64,000 nt of DNA, from contig JBQVOK010000003.1 in NCBI GenBank assembly GCA_052437175.1, positions 62,001 to 126,000 on the forward strand, read 5' to 3'. Positions within the stretch are counted from its first letter, which is position 1; each line of letters opens with the position of its first letter. A program made the translations under genes and the position numbers. The notes under the pieces are model-generated. The model saw only the letters and a list, made by a program, of their open reading frames with translations, ran no database searches and was not told the origin of the DNA. The DNA comes from JACVCJ01 sp052437175. GTDB lineage: Bacteria; Bacteroidota; Bacteroidia; CAIKAF01. Positions 59,678 through 64,000 of this stretch are shown piece after piece.

Positions 59678-59730
59678 TTTAAGGCTTTTCGTTCTCTGTA
59701 AACGGCAGAAAAGGCGCTGCGGTATAACGC

Positions 59731-60597
59731 TTACAAAATTTCGGAAACGTGTATTTTAATATTGGCCGCGATCTTTTCTGTAGGCAGGTCATTACCATCG
59801 GTACCGAAAGGGTCTTCGATCTCTTCGGCGATCAGCTCCAGGCTGGCCAGCACATAAAAAATAAATACTACCACCGGTATTACGTAATAGCCCAGGCTAA
59901 ACACATAGCCGAAGGGCAGGCTCATGATATAGAAAAAGATAAATTTCTTAATGAACATGCTGTACGAGAATGGAATAGGTGTATTCTTGATCCGTTCGCA
60001 GGCTCCGCAGATATCCGTAAAGGATTCTAACTGGCTATTCAGCACAATAAGCTGGTCGCCGCTGATCTTACCGGTAGTGTATAGCTCCTGTACTTTCTGG
60101 TACATCATGCGGGCCACCTGGTTAGGAGCGTGTTTATGATGCTCTTCGATACGCAGGTCAAACTCGTCGAACAGGGTTTTACCGGTTTCTTCGTCTTTCA
60201 GGTGTTTATTCAGGATAGAGGCATAGGCAGGTATCAGGCGGCGGAAATACTGCCGGTCCTGTTCTTCGCTGAGCATGGCGCCCAGTTTCAGGGCAAAGTT
60301 GCGGCTGCTGTTCACCAGGCTTCCCCAGAGTTTGCGGCCCTCCCACCATCGGTCATAGGCCGTGTTGGTGCGAAACACCAGCAGCAGCGAGATCACAAAG
60401 GTAAGCGTGGTGTGCATAATGGGCAGGTTCTTGAGGGCATTGTTTACCGAAAGCTGCCAGTATTCCAGTTCCAGGTAGGCAATGAGCCACGAATAACCTG
60501 CAATGGCCGCCATCAGCGGAAGCAGCGTACGAAAGGTATCGGCTTTGTGAAAGCGGAAAATAAAAAAGAACCAGTCTTTGGGATTATAGGCGATCAT
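59731..60597 (-). CDS. Bestrophin-family ion channel protein
   Basis: The 288-residue protein matches the bacterial bestrophin (RFP-TM) family. YNPKDWFFFIFRFHKAD at the start and LLVFRTNTAYDRWWEGRKLW near residues 73-92 are characteristic. LVNSSRNFA and the late EEIEDPFGTDGNDLP follow. Bestrophins form pentameric anion or cation channels in the inner membrane. The start at 60597 begins the family's usual N-terminus. Confidence 0.92.
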   Translation of the reverse strand: MIAYNPKDWFFFIFRFHKADTFRTLLPLMAAIAGYSWLIAYLELEYWQLSVNNALKNLPIMHTTLTFVISLLLVFRTNTAYDRWWEGRKLWGSLVNSSRNFALKLGAMLSEEQDRQYFRRLIPAYASILNKHLKDEETGKTLFDEFDLRIEEHHKHAPNQVARMMYQKVQELYTTGKISGDQLIVLNSQLESFTDICGACERIKNTPIPFSYSMFIKKFIFFYIMSLPFGYVFSLGYYVIPVVVFIFYVLASLELIAEEIEDPFGTDGNDLPTEKIAANIKIHVSEIL

Positions 60598-60999
60598 AAA
60601 TGCTGTCGGTTTTTATCTGCCAAATGTCGCACATTGTATCTTATCCGGCAATACAATCTCGGTTTATCTTAGATTTATAAACGGCAAATTGCCCCGGGCC
60701 GGGGCAACGTATGAAAGAGGAACGGCAACAAGCGGAACATTCCCGAAAACCTGTGATTTATATAACTATTTACCAGATTTATATAACACTTTCTGTCCCG
60801 TATCTGCGCATCTTTGTTTACGCAGGATAAATGTAATATAGAACGGACGGTCCTGCCGCTTAAACACTCCACTTCCCGGTAAAAAACACAAACGCCGGAT
60901 TTCATGTATCTGCCGCCAGGTGGCGATAACCGGATGCATGCACAGAGTACGCCTATCTCCTTTTTGCTTTAATAGTCCGGGAATTTAATAAACAATACA
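60598..60999. other. Intergenic region, 402 bp, with operator-like repeats
   Basis: This region lies between the bestrophin gene (minus) and the lipoprotein gene (plus). It holds the direct repeats at 60755-60787, a GC-rich palindrome TTGCCCCG-GGC-CGGGGCAA at 60689-60707 with no T-run, and a stem CTGCG...CGCAG at 60804-60825. No coding sequence is supported; the frames present lack protein-like composition. Confidence 0.45.
60755..60787. repeat. Two 12-bp direct repeats spaced by 21 bp
   Basis: GATTTATATAAC occurs at 60755-60766 and 60776-60787, start to start 21 bp, which is two helical turns. The left copy is part of TGATTTATAT, also present upstream of ccoS (56277-56286). This spacing suits a pair of bound regulator dimers. 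Confidence 0.55.
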
Positions 61000-61485
61000 A
61001 TGAGAAAGAACATTTTAATCCTCACTGGAGGCATTTTACTTATGGCCCTGACGGCCCTTCCAGGCTGTAGGCCGGCACAGACGACAGATGATGCGATACA
61101 TGCAGAAGATATGGCACGTAAAGAAAAAGAAGGAGCCCGGGCCCTCCAAGCCGCGGATGCTGCCACTCAAAAAGTTTCGGATACCGAAGAGTGGAAGATA
61201 CTGAAAAGCGAGTATGAAACGAAATTTATTGAAAATGATCTTAAAATACTCTCTCTCAAATCGAAAAAACACAAGCCAGGCACCTCTTTCGATGCGCTTT
61301 ATATGAAAAAACTGGACGTCCTGGAACAAAAAAACGAAGACCTGAGAGCCCAGATGAACAGCTATGAACAAAACGCCGAAAACTGGGCCCTGTTCAAACA
61401 CCAGTTTAGTTACGATGTAAATGAACTGGGACAGGCGTTGCGACAGCTGGGTATCGATAACAGGAACCCCAGCCCGCAGCACTGA
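61000..61485 (+). CDS. Lipoprotein with coiled-coil region
   Basis: The 161-residue protein has the lipobox TALPGC (Cys23). A charged helical body follows (DMARKEKEGARALQAADAAT, KKLDVLEQKNEDLRAQMNSY), probably forming a coiled coil. No family is recognised; it is probably a membrane-anchored structural protein. The GH130 gene begins 100 nt downstream. Confidence 0.75.
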   Translation: MRKNILILTGGILLMALTALPGCRPAQTTDDAIHAEDMARKEKEGARALQAADAATQKVSDTEEWKILKSEYETKFIENDLKILSLKSKKHKPGTSFDALYMKKLDVLEQKNEDLRAQMNSYEQNAENWALFKHQFSYDVNELGQALRQLGIDNRNPSPQH

Positions 61486-61585
61486 TTGCAACCACACCCG
61501 GACCGGTTTGTACAACGATTTTAGGATCAGGAAAGGGTAAAACCGGGTTTCTTTTTTCTGACCTGAGAAAGAAGGGAAACAATGC

Positions 61586-62623
61586 ATGGTAACTGTAAAA
61601 AAAGAAGGGGTTCTGTTGCGGAAAACAGAACTGGGATTTGAAAACCACGGAGTACTGAATCCCGCTGTGATACAGGATGATTATGGTATACACCTGTTTT
61701 ACAGGGCAGTAAGCAAAGAAAACTACTCCAGTATTGGCTATTGCCGCTTAAGCGATCCGCTTACGGTTGCAGAACGCCAGGATATACCACTCCTCTTTCC
61801 GCAGTTCGCTTACGAATCGCGGGGAATGGAGGACCCCCGTATCGTAAAGATCGACAAGCTCTATTACCTGAGCTATACCGCCTACGACGGAATAAATGCG
61901 CTGGGAGCGCTTGCCCTCTCGCGCGACCTCCGGCAGTTTGAAAAACAGGGCCCTGTGGTGCCACAGTTCAGCTATGCCGAGTTCAGCCGCCTGGCCACAT
62001 CACGCGGAGACCTAAATGAAAAATATGCCCGTTACAATACATTTGGTAATATACAGGACCTGACCAGCGAAAAACTGTTGCTGTGGGATAAGAACCTCCT
62101 TTTTTTTCCCCGGAAAATAAACGGGATGTTCTGCTTTCTTCACCGCATCAAGCCGGACATACAGATTGTTTTTACCCAACGTCTCGAAGATCTGACCCCC
62201 GCATTCTGGCAAAACTATTTCCTCTGTTTCGAAGAACATATTGTCCTTTCGCCTAAAAAAAAGCACGAAATAAGTTATATCGGTGGGGGGTGTCCGCCCA
62301 TTGAAACAGAACAGGGCTGGCTGCTCATCTATCATGGTGTGTACGATACCGCCGGCGGCTATGTGTATTGTGCCGCAGCAGCGCTGCTCGACCTCGAACA
62401 TCCGCAGACCGAACTTGCCCGCCTGCCCTATGCGCTTTTTGAACCTGAACACGAATGGGAACAGAAGGGTACGGTAAACAATGTATGCTTTCCTACAGGC
62501 ACATTGCTCTGCGACGACGTACTGTATATATACTATGGAGCTGCCGACGAACAGATTGCCTGTGCATCGCTCAGTATCAAAGAATTATTGAAAGAACTAT
62601 TGCTTAACACACGCGCTTTATGA
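61586..62623 (+). CDS. Glycoside hydrolase family 130 (mannoside phosphorylase-like)
   Basis: The 345-residue protein has the five-bladed propeller motifs of GH130. LNPAVIQDDYGIHLFYR, ESRGMEDPRIVKIDK, YIGGGCPPIETEQGWLLIYHG, NVCFPTG and LYIYYGAAD are visible. GH130 enzymes phosphorolyse beta-mannosides; the catalytic Asp is in the EDPRI region. Which linkage it uses is unknown. Its stop overlaps the start of the glycosyltransferase gene (ATGA at 62620-62623), so the two products are coupled. Confidence 0.92.
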   Translation: MVTVKKEGVLLRKTELGFENHGVLNPAVIQDDYGIHLFYRAVSKENYSSIGYCRLSDPLTVAERQDIPLLFPQFAYESRGMEDPRIVKIDKLYYLSYTAYDGINALGALALSRDLRQFEKQGPVVPQFSYAEFSRLATSRGDLNEKYARYNTFGNIQDLTSEKLLLWDKNLLFFPRKINGMFCFLHRIKPDIQIVFTQRLEDLTPAFWQNYFLCFEEHIVLSPKKKHEISYIGGGCPPIETEQGWLLIYHGVYDTAGGYVYCAAAALLDLEHPQTELARLPYALFEPEHEWEQKGTVNNVCFPTGTLLCDDVLYIYYGAADEQIACASLSIKELLKELLLNTRAL

Positions 62624-64000
62624 GAAACATTATGGCAGCAGGCCCCGAAAAAAAACTCCCTGAAATACTGATCATTACGTCTTATCCTCCGCGCGAATGC
62701 GGCATCGCCACCTATTCCCAGGACCTGGTCAAAGCCCTGCAAAAAACCTTTCACGATTCCTTCCTGTTGCAGATTTGCCCTATTGAGTCTGATAACGAGC
62801 AACATATATACGATGCCCATATCGGCTATACCTTAAATGCAGATAAGGCCGAAGCATTCTCCTCGCTGGCGGCGTCCATCAACCGGCAGGATAATATACT
62901 GCTCGTGGTCATACAGCATGAATTCGGGCTTTTCAGGGGCAATGAACAAGCACTCATTCATCTTATGCACGACCTTCAGAAACCTGTCCTGCTGGCCTTT
63001 CACACCGTATTGCCGCAGCCTGACGAAGTATGGAAAACGAATGTAACAGCGATGTCGGATGCCGCCGCAGCCATTCTTGTAATGACACATTCTTCGGCCC
63101 GCATCCTGCAGGAAGATTATGATATACCCTCCGGAAAGATCCGCGTGATCCCGCACGGTACACACCTGGTCCCCCACCCGAATAAGAACCTGCTGAAGAA
63201 AAAACATGATTTCTCCGGCAGAAAGGTGCTCTCCACGTTTGGACTGCTTGGTTCCGGCAAGAATATCGAGACCACGCTGGATGCCCTGCCTGCAATCATA
63301 CAGCAACATCCCGACGTACTTTTTCTTATCATCGGAAAAACACATCCTTCTGTTCTAAAGCAGGATGGGGAAAAATACCGGCAACTGTTAGAAGCAAAAG
63401 TACAGGAACACGCCCTGGACAAGCACGTACAGTTCATCAACGCCTTTCTGCCCCTGCCCTTACTACTGGAATACCTGCAACTGACAGACATATACCTGTT
63501 TACGTCCAAAGACCCGAACCAGGCCGTAAGCGGCACCTTCTCCTATGCCATCAGCTGCGGCTGTCCGGTTATTTCCACTCCAATTCCCCATGCACGTGAG
63601 GTTTTGCAGAATGAAGCCGGTGTTTGTATTGATTTTGGCAACTCTGCCCAACTGGCCGAGGTCGTAAACCGGCTTTTACACGATGAGCCGCTGCGGGACA
63701 GAATCAGCTCGAACGGACGACACAAAATCGCCTCCAGTGCCTGGGAAAATTCGGCCCTTGCTCATGCCCGGCTTTTTGAAAAAATAAGCATGCAGAACAT
63801 CGCACTGCATTATACCCTGCCGGGCTTTAACCTGGATCATATAAAAAAACTGACCACAGATTTCGGCATAATCCAGTTCTCGAAGATCAACCAGCCGGAT
63901 CCAGGTTCCGGCTACACGCTGGACGATAATGCCCGGGCTCTGATCGCTATGTGCCAACATTTTGAAGAAAGTGCAGATGTAAATGACCTGGAGTATATTT
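62620..64000 (+). CDS. Glycosyltransferase family 4 with extra C-terminal domain, partial
   Basis: The frame is open from the ATG at 62620 to the window edge, 460 codons. The GT4 N-terminal Rossmann domain has TSYPPRECGIATYSQDLV near residues 20-37. The C-terminal Rossmann domain has STFGLLGSGKNIETTLDALP and VSGTFSYAISCGCPVISTPIP. From about residue 390 a second domain begins (LHYTLPGFNLDHIKKLTTDF, then GYTLDDNARALIAM), which resembles the (alpha/alpha)6 toroid found behind such GT4 domains next to GH130. The protein is cut by the window. It probably builds or remodels mannose-containing glycans with the GH130 enzyme. Confidence 0.88.
   Translation, partial: MRNIMAAGPEKKLPEILIITSYPPRECGIATYSQDLVKALQKTFHDSFLLQICPIESDNEQHIYDAHIGYTLNADKAEAFSSLAASINRQDNILLVVIQHEFGLFRGNEQALIHLMHDLQKPVLLAFHTVLPQPDEVWKTNVTAMSDAAAAILVMTHSSARILQEDYDIPSGKIRVIPHGTHLVPHPNKNLLKKKHDFSGRKVLSTFGLLGSGKNIETTLDALPAIIQQHPDVLFLIIGKTHPSVLKQDGEKYRQLLEAKVQEHALDKHVQFINAFLPLPLLLEYLQLTDIYLFTSKDPNQAVSGTFSYAISCGCPVISTPIPHAREVLQNEAGVCIDFGNSAQLAEVVNRLLHDEPLRDRISSNGRHKIASSAWENSALAHARLFEKISMQNIALHYTLPGFNLDHIKKLTTDFGIIQFSKINQPDPGSGYTLDDNARALIAMCQHFEESADVNDLEYI

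Noticed and set aside
60689..60707. GC-rich palindrome as a terminator
   Set aside because: No T-run follows on either strand and it lies upstream of, not behind, the flanking genes.
1..64000. CRISPR arrays, tRNA or rRNA genes, transposases, phage genes
   Set aside because: No regularly spaced repeats, cloverleaf-like sequences, rRNA segments, transposase motifs or phage structural proteins were seen on reading both strands.

Overview
The window is a gene-dense piece of a Bacteroidota chromosome, most likely from the Chitinophagales/Sphingobacteriia side of the phylum. Genus and species cannot be read from it. The evidence is the type IX secretion cargo (one type A C-terminal tail, one gliding-associated type B domain, a GEVED/Ig-like surface protein), the Bacteroidota promoter element TAnnTTTG in front of many genes, the near absence of Shine-Dalgarno sites in favour of A-rich TAAAA leaders, a CcoN-CcoO fusion, DUF4270 next to glmS, and a GT5-only starch-synthase-like protein divergent from panC. 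I saw no rRNA, tRNA, CRISPR array, transposase or phage gene.

Layout. 1-1480: start of a large secreted adhesin-like protein that leaves the window. 1.9-3.7 kb: pterin enzymes FolE and a PTPS/QueD homologue, with a MORN-repeat protein. 3.8-6.2 kb: copper P-type ATPase CcoI. 6.3-8.2 kb: acetyltransferase, small lipoprotein, DUF1295 membrane enzyme. 8.2-11.6 kb: acpP-fabF-rnc and pyruvate dehydrogenase E1 beta. 11.9-13.6 kb: etfB-etfA. 13.7-18.2 kb: lipoproteins, an OmpA/TPR lipoprotein, a deoxynucleoside kinase and small unknowns. 18.3-24.4 kb: a 930-residue T9SS type B protein, a VWA protein, an acyltransferase, SlyD and a T9SS type A protein. 24.6-28.9 kb: an unknown helical protein, a secreted coiled-coil protein, a lower-GC two-gene cassette (DUF2188 plus a Rossmann-like protein) and a choice-of-anchor-L/OmpA fusion. 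29.1-36.2 kb: Cys-cluster protein, sorbosone-dehydrogenase-like lipoprotein, beta-barrel protein, RbfA, a lone ketosynthase with a DUF3050 protein, and conserved unknowns. 36.2-42.4 kb: panC, GT5 protein, DUF4270 lipoprotein, glmS, radical SAM. 42.4-50 kb: GH92 mannosidase, TauE/SafE permease, Crp-family regulator, SDR, LuxR regulator, DUF3667. 50.0-56.2 kb: cbb3 oxidase operon ccoS-NO-Q-P-G-H plus a SafE-like permease. 56.3-61.5 kb: small redox, regulatory and membrane genes. 61.6-64.0 kb: GH130 plus a glycosyltransferase that leaves the window.

How the parts fit. The cbb3 oxidase operon, its distant copper ATPase CcoI and a palindrome TGAT-N4-ATCA just upstream of ccoS suggest microaerobic respiration under Crp/Fnr-type control. 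GH92, GH130 and the final glycosyltransferase point to mannose-containing glycan metabolism. EtfAB, PdhB, AcpP/FabF and GlmS/PanC are housekeeping. The least explained items are the low-GC DUF2188/Rossmann-like cassette at 26.8-27.6 kb, the ketosynthase/DUF3050 pair at 32.1-34.1 kb, a leader motif shared by three cco genes, and TGATTTATAT elements shared by the cco promoter and the 60.75 kb intergenic region.
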